Positions 21,411-28,746 of a stretch of 28,746 bases of DNA are shown piece by piece. The position numbers and the translations under genes were made by a program. The notes beneath the pieces were generated by a model. That model saw only the letters and a program-made list of their open reading frames with translations. It was not told the DNA's origin and did not search any database. This DNA comes from Rhodospirillaceae bacterium (lineage in GTDB: Bacteria > Pseudomonadota > Alphaproteobacteria > DSM-16000 > Inquilinaceae). The first letter of the stretch is position 1. Every line of letters starts with the position of its first letter. The stretch covers positions 1 through 28,746 of the forward strand of contig JACKIG010000042.1 of NCBI GenBank assembly GCA_020638595.1, given 5' to 3'.

Positions 21411-21950
21411 ATGATACCCGAGACCATCGTCGATCGGCCGTTGACGGACGGCGAGCGGCACATGTCGACCCTCGTCTTCAAGAATGAAGTCGATACGAAA
21501 CTCGTGAGAATCCGATACCCGGCAGATCCCCTGAATGAAGAGAGAAGGGCTTACACGGACGGGAACATAATAAAATATCCGTATAATATCCAGAATGGGG
21601 CTGAGACACAATACAGCGACGATCTATCAAAGAGCAGCCATTTGGACAAGAGAAGAACTCTCATCCATGAATTGGCACATGTTTGGCAATATCAACCTTA
21701 TGGCCGAAAGATCGGACATTCCAATGAACACAATGAATATTCCTACCGAGATCGGCTGAATGATCGCAAATGGATACGGTTCGATCTGTGGGGAAGAGAA
21801 CAGCAAGCCGAAGCTTATGGAGATCTCTACCTCCTCATAATCGGACGAGAGTCGAATGCCCATTTCATGATCGACGGTGTCTTACGAAGGCTGGGGCCGG
21901 AGGACATCGATCTGCTTCTCGCTGCGATCCACAGCGCCGATCCCCGCTGA
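21411..21950 (+). CDS. Vgr-related / DUF4157-like HELAH metallopeptidase-type protein
   Basis: A 179-residue soluble protein. Its opening, RPLTDGERHMSTLVFKNEVD with TKLVRI (residues 9-34), matches the R-LT-GE---A--VFG--ID---VRI phrase of small proteins annotated as Vgr-related or DUF4157-like. Residues 83-93 read TLIHELAHVWQ, a zincin HExxH motif (His86, Glu87, His90). EQQAEAYGDLYLL at 130-142 supplies a likely third ligand or helper Glu (Glu130 or Glu134). Relatives occur near Rhs, VgrG and extracellular contractile injection genes, where they may process or cap effectors. No such genes are near here. GGAGGAG 8 bases upstream supports ATG 21411. The centre (about 21480-21850) is AT-richer than flanking genes, suggesting transfer. 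No signal peptide or immunity partner is visible. Confidence 0.62.
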   Translation: MIPETIVDRPLTDGERHMSTLVFKNEVDTKLVRIRYPADPLNEERRAYTDGNIIKYPYNIQNGAETQYSDDLSKSSHLDKRRTLIHELAHVWQYQPYGRKIGHSNEHNEYSYRDRLNDRKWIRFDLWGREQQAEAYGDLYLLIIGRESNAHFMIDGVLRRLGPEDIDLLLAAIHSADPR

Positions 21951-22033
21951 CGGAACCGGCCTTCGGCGGTTGCGGGGGCGGGCGGCGGCTGCCAGGATCG
22001 GGGTGCCCGCAGCAGCGACCGGCCGCACCGACC

Positions 22034-22375
22034 ATGTTCGAAGCTTCCTTGCCCATGGGGCTGTGGGTGTCCGCCCACCTGCACCGGCTGTCGGCGGAAG
22101 GCCGGTCCGCCTATGTGGTCCGCAAGGGGCCGGCGCAAGGCGGCACCCTGCTGGTGAAGATCAGCCGGATGGAGGCCGGCGCACGCGTGCTGACCCAGGC
22201 GCGCGACGGCGCGGGCCGGCTGGGCTGGCTTCCGGCCTTCAGCGGCCGCGTCGTGCCCGAGAGCGAGGCCGATGCCTATATCCAGCGGGCGGTCAGCCGC
22301 GACCCCGACCTCTGGGTGGTCGAGGTCGAGGATGCCGAGGGCCGCAATCCCTTCGAAGGTCAGGAAATCGGCTGA
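22034..22375 (+). CDS. DUF1491 family protein
   Basis: A 113-residue protein with the clear DUF1491 pattern: LPMGLWVSAHLHRLSAEGRS, AYVVRKGPAQGGTLLVKISR, RDGAGRLGW, ESEADAYIQRAVSRDPDLWV and VEVEDAEGRNPF. The family is largely confined to alphaproteobacteria and has no known function; it is small, cytoplasmic and apparently all one domain. ATG 22034 was chosen because the family match begins at once; the frame is open upstream over the end of the metallopeptidase gene. It lies 83 bases after that gene and 132 before the peroxidase gene, so cotranscription is possible but not shown. Confidence 0.85.
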   Translation: MFEASLPMGLWVSAHLHRLSAEGRSAYVVRKGPAQGGTLLVKISRMEAGARVLTQARDGAGRLGWLPAFSGRVVPESEADAYIQRAVSRDPDLWVVEVEDAEGRNPFEGQEIG

Positions 22376-22507
22376 TCCCCCCTGCCCGCCCGGTTTCGAG
22401 AGATCCGGTTCCGCCGCACCGGCGTACAAGGTGGCAGCGGAGGGCGCCATGGCGGACGGTGGGGATCGGCATCGGCAGACCCCGCATGGAGAGGAGGACC
22501 CCGGACG

Positions 22508-23038
22508 ATGCGCATGCTGTTGGCGGCGGCCGTGGCGGCGATGGCCTTTGGTGGTTCCGCCGCCGCCGAGACGGCCTATGACTTCACCTTCCCCGGCATC
22601 ACCGGGCAGCCGCTGGCGCTGTCGGCCTTCGCGGGCCAGCCGATCCTGATCACCAACACCGCCTCGCGCTGCGGCTATACCTATCAGTACGAGGGCCTGC
22701 AGGAGGTGTGGGATCGCTACCGCGACCGCGGCCTTGTGGTGATCGGCGTGCCGTCCAACGACTTCCACCAGGAACTGGCCAGCGAGGACGAAGTCCGGCG
22801 GTTCTGCGAGGTCAACTTCGACATCGACTTCCCCATGACCGCGATCACCCATGTCGCGGGCAGCGAAGCCCACCCCTTCTTCCGCTGGATCGAAGCGGAA
22901 GGCGGCACGCAGCCCACCTGGAACTTCAAGGAATACCTGATCGGGCCGGACGGCCACCTGGCTGCGGAATTCACCACCCGGACCGAACCCACGGACGCCG
23001 AAGTGATCGCCGCGATCGAACGCACGCTCGGCCCCTGA
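22508..23038 (+). CDS. exported glutathione peroxidase-family thiol peroxidase
   Basis: A 176-residue protein with signal peptide MRMLLAAAVAAMAFGGSAAA (cut near residue 20). The mature domain is a glutathione peroxidase: ITNTASRCGYTYQYEGLQ with the peroxidatic Cys55, VIGVPSNDFHQE (usual GFPCNQFG-QE), FPMTAIT and TWNFKEYLI, which supplies the catalytic Trp/Asn. The middle Cys of GFPCNQF is Ser here, while Cys100 in RRFCEVNF remains and could be the resolving Cys, as in thioredoxin-dependent members. It reduces hydroperoxides, and the signal peptide places it in the periplasm, where a thioredoxin-like partner would be needed. The AGGAGG-type site about 10 bases upstream supports ATG 22508; ATG 22514 is possible. 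Confidence 0.9.
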   Translation: MRMLLAAAVAAMAFGGSAAAETAYDFTFPGITGQPLALSAFAGQPILITNTASRCGYTYQYEGLQEVWDRYRDRGLVVIGVPSNDFHQELASEDEVRRFCEVNFDIDFPMTAITHVAGSEAHPFFRWIEAEGGTQPTWNFKEYLIGPDGHLAAEFTTRTEPTDAEVIAAIERTLGP

Positions 23039-23073
23039 GGCACGGACGCAGCCAGGGGCAGCAGCCCGGCCGC

Positions 23074-23574
23074 CTATTCGGGGATCGCCTGCCTCAGGAA
23101 ATACAGCAGGTCCAGCGCCGGCGCGGCATGGCCCAGCTGGGTGATCAGGCCGTGGGCCTGCCCGCGGTGATGGGTCTGGTGATTGAAGACATGGGCCAGC
23201 ACCTGGGCGACGGGCTGTTCGTGGCGTTCGCCGTTCATGCTGGCATAGGCCAGGGTGCGTGCGAACGCTGCCTCGTCCAGGCTGTCGATATAGGCGATGA
23301 TGCGCAGGTCTTCCGCGTCGCGCGCCGCCCGCAGCTCGCTGAAATCGTCATAGAGGATTTCGCTCAGGCTCGACGGCGTCGGCCCTTCGCCGGTCAGGCG
23401 GCGCATCCACGCCCGGTCGCCGACCAGGATATGGTTCAGCGTGCCGTGCAGCGAGCCGAAGAAGGCGCCGAGATCCCGGCGGTAGTCCAGTTCGGTCACG
23501 CGCGCGACGATGGCGTAGAGCCGTTGATTGGCCCAGCGGTTATACGCGGCGAACATCGCGAAATGGGGCTTCAA
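23074..23574 (-). CDS. DinB family protein
   Basis: A 166-residue four-helix DinB/YfiT-type protein. The family opening KPHFAMFAAYNRWANQRLY follows a TTG start at 23574, which has GGAG 8 bases upstream. The metal-binding histidines are visible: one in HGTLNHILVGDRAW and two in AHVFNHQTHHRGQAHG. Members are metal-dependent thiol transferases or hydrolases of mostly unknown substrate; despite the name they are not DNA polymerases. The frame runs upstream to 23613 but the extra residues do not match the family. An ATG start three codons in from the hydrophobic MFAAYN would remove conserved residues, so TTG is preferred. The peroxidase gene converges on it. Confidence 0.88.
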   Translation of the reverse strand: MKPHFAMFAAYNRWANQRLYAIVARVTELDYRRDLGAFFGSLHGTLNHILVGDRAWMRRLTGEGPTPSSLSEILYDDFSELRAARDAEDLRIIAYIDSLDEAAFARTLAYASMNGERHEQPVAQVLAHVFNHQTHHRGQAHGLITQLGHAAPALDLLYFLRQAIPE

Positions 23575-23726
23575 GGGTCGGTCTCCGCAATCGCGCCGGG
23601 GCTTGCCAGGCACCCCCGGGGGGCCGGCGGGCGTGCGGGCGCGACTGTGCCGCAGGCCGGCCCGGCAGGCAATCGTCGCATGGCGCGTGCCCGCCCGGTG
23701 CCGACCTGAAGCGTCGTCCCGCCGGC

Positions 23727-24221
23727 CTATTCGGACGAGCAGGCGCTGGCCACCACGGCGCAGCCGGCGAACTCATCCTCGCCGCTGCACTGCTCGACAG
23801 CGCTGGCTTCGGCCTCCACAAGGCTGGATCGGGTGGCCCAGCCCTGGCGGCCATGCTTGGTGGAGACGGCGACGGCCAGGCACCGCCCCCGGGAGAACGT
23901 GACCTCGAGGATGCAGTTCTCGCCGCAGTCCCTGAGGGCGGCCTTGTGCGCCGCCGACGCCGTGGGCTGGTCCACCGACAGTCCCCAGGCATCGCCGCAA
24001 TAGGCCTCGGCGCAGGCAAGGGCGCCGTAGAGGAACCCGTCGGGCACCGTCAGGTTCGCGCAGTCGGCCGTATCCGTGCCGGCCTCGCACACGGCGGTGC
24101 CGATCCCGGGCTCGTCGCATTCGCCGTCGTTGGCGTATTGGCAGATCTGCGCCGCGGCCGGCGCAGCCCACAGCAGCAGGCACGCCATGCCGGCACTCAA
24201 GACGGTCGCTCGCAGTCCCAT
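23727..24221 (-). CDS. secreted LNR-like plus DUF4189-type cysteine-rich protein
   Basis: A 164-residue exported protein starting MGLRATVLSAGMACLLLWAA with cleavage near PAAAQ (residue ~25). Residues about 27-53 read CQYANDGECDEPG...C..GTDTADC, a small Asp/Cys-rich unit resembling a Notch/LNR-like calcium module found in bacterial secreted proteins. Residues 60-164 (YGALACAEAYCGDAWGLSVD, then SAAHKAALRDCG, LAVAVSTKHG, EAEASAVEQC, CAVVASACS) follow the DUF4189 plan. Ten or more Cys suggest several disulfides, hence the periplasm or outside. GGGAGGG upstream of ATG 24221 fixes the start; the frame is open much further upstream without support. Function unknown. Confidence 0.72.
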   Translation of the reverse strand: MGLRATVLSAGMACLLLWAAPAAAQICQYANDGECDEPGIGTAVCEAGTDTADCANLTVPDGFLYGALACAEAYCGDAWGLSVDQPTASAAHKAALRDCGENCILEVTFSRGRCLAVAVSTKHGRQGWATRSSLVEAEASAVEQCSGEDEFAGCAVVASACSSE

Positions 24222-24666
24222 CGATCCCTCCCATCGGGTCAGAACAACAAAGGCTTGGCCGCCCGGCATGGCCGGCCTGTCGCAGCGGAAATCGGGAAGA
24301 TGTTCAACCGGCGGGCCAGGCCGTCCGCAGCCTTGTCCCCGCCAGCACTGGTGTTCCTGTCGGCCATGGCGCGGCGGGCCGGGATACCGACCGGCGTCGC
24401 CCTGCGTCAACGGGGCCGGTCGCGCGTCCCGCGACGGAGGCCCCGCCACCGGGCACCTGCTGCGGGGATTGCGGGCTACCGTAACCGTCCTGCATGTCGC
24501 CAGTCCCTGTTCCCTCGACCGCTTCGGCGCGGCAGCCCGCGGTATACCGGCCCGACACTTCATTATCCAGGCATGATGGCCCTATTGGCACTGAAACAAG
24601 GCCAACTGACGGCGTCCCGCGGCCGGGCGGCGCGCGGCGCGGAATCGGCCGAGGGCGACCGGCCGG
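24222..24666. other. intergenic
   Basis: 445 bases between the start of the DUF4189-type gene and the end of the PAS_5 gene, both on the minus strand. The reading frames present have no ribosome site or motif. The minus-strand promoter of the downstream gene should be here. I see no repeat or clear terminator. Confidence 0.5.
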
Positions 24667-25209
24667 TCAGGACCCGGGAAGGTCGGCCAGGGGCGTGTAG
24701 CGGGGGACCGTGCTGTCGTCGACCAGGGATTCGCCGTCCGGCGGCCGCGAGCCGTACAGGCTGGCGCCGATCACCAGGTCGACCGTCGTTCCGTCTTCGG
24801 ACAGCGGGAAGGCCACGCGCTCGCCATCGGCATGGTACGACTGGGTCGTGAACAGGCCCGAAGCATGCATGATGACCCTGTCGCGCAGGACGGCACGGTA
24901 GCGGTCCGAAAGCTCCGCCAACGCCTGGGACGGAAGGTATTCGTCCATGAAATGACCGCCGATGTAATGCCCGCCGATATTGCAGCAGAGAAAGGCATTC
25001 ACGTTGTCGCCGGCAACGCGGCACAGGAACCGGTCGCTGTCGGGGAAGTACTGCATCAGCCAGATCCAGGGCAGGATCCAGGGAACGTCGGTGACGTCGA
25101 TATCCGCCCGGCACGGCACCAGGCGGCCACGCCGGCGTCCCAGCCAGTACTCGGTGAAACGGCGCAGACGGCTATCGCGGATGTGATCGAGCGCAGAAGG
25201 AAGGGGCAT
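24667..25209 (-). CDS. PAS_5 (PF07310-type) domain protein
   Basis: A 180-residue single-domain protein: DHIRDSRLRRFTEYWLGRRR at the front, then DVTDVPWILPWIWLMQYFPD, RFLCRVAGDNVNAFLCCNIG, HYIGGHFMDEYL and a C-terminal RVAFPLSEDGTTVDLVIGAS strand. This is the wording of the alphaproteobacterial PAS_5 family, whose members are stand-alone sensory-type domains of unknown ligand; the conserved P(W/Y)I-P--W---- and F--R--G----- stretches are present. The start is ATG 25209; a TTG at 25233 (MPHPPLRL if used) is possible, and neither has a clear ribosome site. It is 110 bases downstream of the small membrane-protein gene on the same strand. Confidence 0.8.
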   Translation of the reverse strand: MPLPSALDHIRDSRLRRFTEYWLGRRRGRLVPCRADIDVTDVPWILPWIWLMQYFPDSDRFLCRVAGDNVNAFLCCNIGGHYIGGHFMDEYLPSQALAELSDRYRAVLRDRVIMHASGLFTTQSYHADGERVAFPLSEDGTTVDLVIGASLYGSRPPDGESLVDDSTVPRYTPLADLPGS

Positions 25210-25319
25210 CAGGCGCAGGGGGGGATGCGGCAAAGCTGCCGGACATCATTGCGATGTTCCGTCGCCACCGCAAGCCGCTGCCGGGCCAAGCCCGGATGCC
25301 GAACCCCGGCTGTGCGCCC

Positions 25320-25595
25320 CTACGGCAGTGCTGCCGTCAAGGGTCCCGACAGGATCATGTAGGATCCCACAAGCAGCGTCAGCAGCAGCATCGTCGCCGC
25401 CTTCGCCATCCGCCGGCGCCGCCGTGCGGTCATCGCACGGTCGAATTCGCCGATGAAATCCTTGACGATACGCAGGCGCGTGCCCGGGACTTCGGTTTCG
25501 ATGGCCGTGCGCAGCCGGCGGCCGGCGGTATACCCGCCGAATACCTGAACGGGCCGCCACCCGCCATCGGTCTTCATTTCCAACCAGAACGCCAT
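25320..25595 (-). CDS. small protein with C-terminal membrane anchor, unknown function
   Basis: A 91-residue protein starting MAFWLEMKTDGGWRPVQVFG. Residues 1-45 form a small basic/hydrophobic domain (GGYTAGRRLRTAIETEVPGT), followed by a very basic stretch (RAMTARRRRRMAKA) and one membrane helix (TMLLLTLLVGSYMILSGPL). The basic stretch before the helix puts the N-terminal domain in the cytoplasm, so it is a tail-anchored-like protein. I recognise no family. GGGAG lies about 12 bases upstream of ATG 25595, a little far. Confidence 0.55.
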   Translation of the reverse strand: MAFWLEMKTDGGWRPVQVFGGYTAGRRLRTAIETEVPGTRLRIVKDFIGEFDRAMTARRRRRMAKAATMLLLTLLVGSYMILSGPLTAALP

Positions 25596-26420
25596 TGTCG
25601 TCCGCGCTCCCTTTCGCCCGCCCCTTCCATGGGTCGGACGATCCCCCACGCGTCACGAGTGCGGCCAATACCAGCCAAATATGTCGAAAATGCCGCAGCC
25701 AGGTGCCCGTACCGTGCACCCGGCCCGACACCTTGGACGGTGCGGAACCCACCGGGCCGCGGGCGCCCCCGATCAGGGTGTCGCCCGCGGCCCGTAGGCG
25801 ATCCTATATCGCAGATCGCGGGCATCCATGGCAAGCAATTTGATGGTTAAGGGCCTGTAAAGACAGAAAGCCCCCCGGGATGACCAAATCAATATCCAGC
25901 GTATTGCAGACTGGCATTCGACAAAATGAAGGCAGCATCGCGCCCATGTTCATGCGTCTTTCCGCCTACTCTGGCAGTCCAGCCACCCGCACCCCCTGTG
26001 CGGTTACTTGTCCCTGTGCTTTCGAGTTTCACTTGGCCCGGCCCGCCCGGGACCGACCCGATACATTACAACGGTTCAAAACCGGCGCATGCGACGGGAC
26101 CGGATGCTGCATCGCAACGGCGGCGGCCTGCAGTCCCTACGGCGCCGGCAGCCCGCGTGCGGCCGGCCTGAATCCGGGCGTGATGTGGCCCGACGACGAA
26201 CACGACTTGCGGCAAAACGCCACATGTCTGACCATGAGGACACTTCCTTAACCACGCCCCCGTACCATCCGCCTCGCGACCCTTCCGGAAGACGCGGCAG
26301 GATATCCCATAATAATCGCGGGAAAGGGTGACAAACGAATTCCCGCCCAGCCCGCCGTGCCGGTGTGCAGAGCGAACCGCATACCGGCCACCCGACATAG
26401 AGCGCGACAAGGAGAACACG
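25596..26420. other. long non-coding stretch between divergent genes
   Basis: 825 bases separate the small membrane protein (minus) and the diguanylate cyclase (plus). A 123-codon plus-strand frame (25880-26251) has Cys/Pro-rich random-looking sequence, no export signal and no ribosome site, so I do not call it. 25840-25930 and 26290-26340 are locally AT-richer; CATAATAAT near 26308 could be a -10 for the cyclase but I find no matching -35. No repeat or RNA gene is apparent. Confidence 0.5.
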
Positions 26421-27893
26421 GTGACTTCACAGGGCATTGTCCGAGAAACGCAAGCCACCAGCGAAGATATTGGCCAATCCCTTCAGGAGTCGGACTATCA
26501 GAACAGCAGGAGTTGGCGTCATCATCTCGACTCCTTCGTTGCGTTGGCCATATTCCTGACGATCGGCGGCCTGCTGATCGTCACCGAGGCGGAAGAGTCG
26601 TGGCATTCGTACGCCGCCAACCACGAAACGTGGGAACTGGATGAGCTGCCCAGCCTGTTCGCCGCGGCGTGCCTGGCGCTTCTGTGGCTGTTCCTGCGCC
26701 GCGGCGGCGAACGCACGGTCGCCAATGAGCGCCTGAAGCAGGCCTATGCGCGACAGCAGGATGCCATGGAGTCCGAACGCCGGCGGAACATGGAAGCCCG
26801 CGTCATCGGTGAGCTGAACGAGTGGATTCAGACGTGCAAATCGCTGAACGAGCTTTTTGAAATCATCGAAGGGTATTTCACGAAACTGCTGCCCCTGTGC
26901 AAGGGCAGCATCTACGTCTACAGCAACTCCCGCGATGTGCTTGACGGGGTGTGCAGCTGGAACGGCGCCCCCCTGAGCGCGACCATCGCACCGGACGAAT
27001 GCTGGGCCCTGCGCCGCGGACGCACCTATGTCCGCGGCGAGAACGCCATCAACTTCACCTGTCCGCATGTACGGTCCGAAGACACCGTACCGCACTGCTG
27101 TATCCCGATCGTCGCCCATGGCGAGACGGTCGGCCTGATTTCGCTGCAATTCGGTGATGATGCCGCCCACAGCGGCGCTGCGGGTCACGCGACCATGGAG
27201 CGCGAGATCCGCATGGCAGTGCTCTGCGCCGAGCACATCAGCCTGGGCATCGCCAATGTCCGCCTGCGCGACCAATTGCGCGACCAGTCGATCCGCGATG
27301 CGCTGACCGGCCTGTACAACCGCCGATACATGCTGGAGACGCTGCGGCGCGAGGTGTCGCGAGCGCACCGGAACGGCCGCGCGATCAGCCTTCTGTCTCT
27401 GGACATCGACCACTTCAAGCGGTTCAACGACAATCACGGGCACGATGCCGGCGACATGGTCCTGCGCTGCGTCGGCGAGCAGCTGACGGCCGAATGCCGC
27501 GGCGAGGATGTGGTGTGCCGCATGGGCGGTGAGGAATTCGTCGTCATCCTGCCCGAGACCGGCCTGGACGGGGCGCGGATGAAGGCCGACCACCTGCTGA
27601 AATCGTTCGAATCGCTGGCCGTGCGCTACGGCGACGAGACGCTGCCCCGCATCACGGTATCCATCGGCATCGCGACCTACCCGGGCAACGGCAGTTACCC
27701 GCAAGAGCTGTTGAAGGCCGCGGACCACTGCCTCTATCGGGCCAAGGCCAACGGTCGCAACCGCGTGGAATTCGCGCCCCCCGCGAATTCCGGCGGGGGC
27801 CAGGCGGCGCCCGGCGGCCCCGTGCCGGACGATGGCGCGGTCGCCGACGCCGGGACTGCCGTGTTTCCGCGGGCCGTGGCCGGCGGCGGATAG
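26421..27893 (+). CDS. membrane-bound GAF-GGDEF diguanylate cyclase
   Basis: A 490-residue protein. GTG 26421 is chosen because AAGGAG (26409-26414) sits 6 bases before it; the frame runs to 26328 without support. Two membrane helices (residues about 39-55 and 77-93) flank a short acidic periplasmic loop (EAEESWHSYAANHETWELDE). A coiled-coil follows (KQAYARQQDAMESERRRNME), then a GAF-type domain (about 135-290) containing several Cys (CSWNGAP, FTCPHVRSE, PHCCIPI). The C-terminal GGDEF domain (about 300-470) has DALTGLYNRRYMLETLRREV, the active site GGEEF at 369-373 and an inhibitory RxxD I-site (RGED, 360-363). Both are intact, so it should make cyclic di-GMP from GTP and be feedback-inhibited. 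The signal sensed is unknown. The chain ends in a Pro/Gly/Ala-rich tail. Confidence 0.93.
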   Translation: MTSQGIVRETQATSEDIGQSLQESDYQNSRSWRHHLDSFVALAIFLTIGGLLIVTEAEESWHSYAANHETWELDELPSLFAAACLALLWLFLRRGGERTVANERLKQAYARQQDAMESERRRNMEARVIGELNEWIQTCKSLNELFEIIEGYFTKLLPLCKGSIYVYSNSRDVLDGVCSWNGAPLSATIAPDECWALRRGRTYVRGENAINFTCPHVRSEDTVPHCCIPIVAHGETVGLISLQFGDDAAHSGAAGHATMEREIRMAVLCAEHISLGIANVRLRDQLRDQSIRDALTGLYNRRYMLETLRREVSRAHRNGRAISLLSLDIDHFKRFNDNHGHDAGDMVLRCVGEQLTAECRGEDVVCRMGGEEFVVILPETGLDGARMKADHLLKSFESLAVRYGDETLPRITVSIGIATYPGNGSYPQELLKAADHCLYRAKANGRNRVEFAPPANSGGGQAAPGGPVPDDGAVADAGTAVFPRAVAGGG

Positions 27894-27955
27894 CGGGCAC
27901 GCATCCGCGGCGCAGACCGTGGACGGTGCGGGCAATGCGGGCTACGCTCGGCCCC

Positions 27956-28746
27956 ATGCGCCATCTCAGCCCCCACGCGGCCGAAGCCGCCGCCCATGTC
28001 CTGCTGAACGCCCGCGCCTGCGTCCAGGCGATCGACGGACTGCCGGAACAGCTGCGCCCGGAAACGACGCTGGACGGATACGCCATCCAGGCGGCATTCG
28101 CCCGCGTCGCGGGCTGGCAGGTGGCCGGCTGGAAGATCGGCTGCACGGCGGAAGACCAGCGACGGTACCTGAAGGTCGACGAGCCGTTCTTCGGCCGCGT
28201 CTATGTGCCCACGCTGGTGGACAGTCCGGCCGAACTTCCGGCGGCACGGTTGCACTGGTGCAAGGTCGAAGGAGAGTTCGCCTTCCGGATGGCGCGCGAC
28301 CTGCCGATCCGTGCGGAGCCCTGGACGGCAGCGGACGTGGCCGACCATATCGCCAGCCTGCACGGCTCGATCGAGATCGTTTCGCCGCGCTATGCCGACT
28401 GGCTGGCCGTCGGCGCGCCGTCCATCATCGCCGACAATGCCGCCAACGGCGCGCTGGTGCTGGGGGCCGGCCGCACCGACTGGCAGGCCGTCGACCTGCG
28501 GCAAGCGACAGTGCGCATGCTGGTCGACGGCGTGGAAATCGGGGCCGGTACCGCCGGCATGGCCTATGGCAGCCCGCTGGACGCCCTGACCTGGCTGGTC
28601 AACCGCCTGTGCGACCAGCGCTATGCCGGGGGCGATGGCGGGGTGGCGCTGCGGGCCGGGCAGGTCGTGTCCACCGGAACCTGCACCGGCATCCACGCCT
28701 TGCAGGCGGGGCAGACCGCGCGCACCGAATACGGCGACCTGGAGCC
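27956..28746 (+). CDS. 2-oxopent-4-enoate hydratase-like protein (MhpD/FAH superfamily), 3' end outside window
   Basis: An uninterrupted frame to the window edge, about 263 residues seen. Family marks are GWQVAGWKIGCTAEDQ, DEPFFGRVYVPT, KVEGEFAFRMARDLP (metal-binding Glu pair), SLHGSIEIVSPRYADW, ADNAANGALVLG and VVSTGTCTGI. These match the MhpD/DmpE/DmpH group of the fumarylacetoacetate hydrolase superfamily. Such enzymes hydrate 2-hydroxypentadienoate (or decarboxylate oxalocrotonate) in meta-cleavage pathways for aromatics, but many homologues act elsewhere. No other aromatic-pathway gene is in view. In-frame ATG at 27935 and GTG at 27926 are alternative starts; none has a strong ribosome site. 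The last C-terminal residues are missing only because the window ends. Confidence 0.82.
   Translation, partial: MRHLSPHAAEAAAHVLLNARACVQAIDGLPEQLRPETTLDGYAIQAAFARVAGWQVAGWKIGCTAEDQRRYLKVDEPFFGRVYVPTLVDSPAELPAARLHWCKVEGEFAFRMARDLPIRAEPWTAADVADHIASLHGSIEIVSPRYADWLAVGAPSIIADNAANGALVLGAGRTDWQAVDLRQATVRMLVDGVEIGAGTAGMAYGSPLDALTWLVNRLCDQRYAGGDGGVALRAGQVVSTGTCTGIHALQAGQTARTEYGDLE

Noticed and set aside
21827..22957. 376-codon minus-strand open frame
   Set aside because: Antisense to DUF1491 and the peroxidase, both of which have clear family motifs.
25880..26251. 123-codon plus-strand frame in the long gap
   Set aside because: No ribosome site, Cys/Pro/Ala-rich random-looking sequence, no family resemblance.
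26427..27935. 502-codon minus-strand open frame
   Set aside because: Antisense to the diguanylate cyclase, which has an intact GGEEF and a strong ribosome site.

Overview
The window is high-GC DNA (about 70% by eye) with the gene content of an alphaproteobacterium, probably near the Rhodospirillales. Pointers are the rpmI-rplT-pheS-pheT cluster, small proteins resembling DUF1491, DUF3309 and DUF1127, a PAS_5-type protein, and a GC-rich codon pattern in nearly every gene. The lineage is an inference; no 16S or tRNA gene is present. Both ends cut through genes: an M23 peptidase at the left edge and a 2-oxopent-4-enoate hydratase-like gene at the right edge.

Layout. 1-3337: M23 peptidase, a convergent CBS-domain/ion-transporter pair whose stop and start codons overlap, and a small lipoprotein. 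3338-6150: an AT-richer accessory island. It holds wreckage of at least three insertion-sequence families (ISNCY-type, IS5-type, IS256-type), a PQ-loop/SemiSWEET-like membrane protein, an unknown 82-residue ORF and a small OmpA-domain protein. 6216-10550: the translation operon rpmI-rplT-pheS-pheT on the minus strand, with a good sigma70-type promoter and hairpins in its leader, one spacer and its 3' end. 10687-12068: a FAXC-like GST, a perfect 43-bp inverted repeat, and a DUF3309-like micropeptide. 12069-17412: a minus-strand branched-chain amino acid-type ABC operon (binding protein, LivG, LivF, LivH, LivM) ending in a translationally coupled cysteine hydrolase of the isochorismatase family. 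This suggests import and hydrolysis of an amide-like compound. 17802-19838: a lipoprotein and a convergent AI-2E family permease, separated by a perfect 62-bp inverted repeat. 20185-28746: mostly single genes: a lone receiver-domain protein, a DUF1127-like peptide, an AT-richer HELAH metallopeptidase of Vgr-related type, DUF1491, a secreted glutathione peroxidase, DinB, a secreted DUF4189-like protein, a PAS_5 protein, a small membrane protein, a membrane GAF-GGDEF diguanylate cyclase and the partial hydratase.

The least ordinary items are the two long perfect palindromes carrying short motifs (GGGGACATAA and GGGGTCAGGTC types) with no transposase nearby, the layered IS graveyard with its intact-looking AT-rich cargo, and the orphan Vgr-related metallopeptidase. 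I found no CRISPR array, tRNA, rRNA, defence island or complete mobile element. All functional calls come from reading motifs by eye; none was checked by database search.
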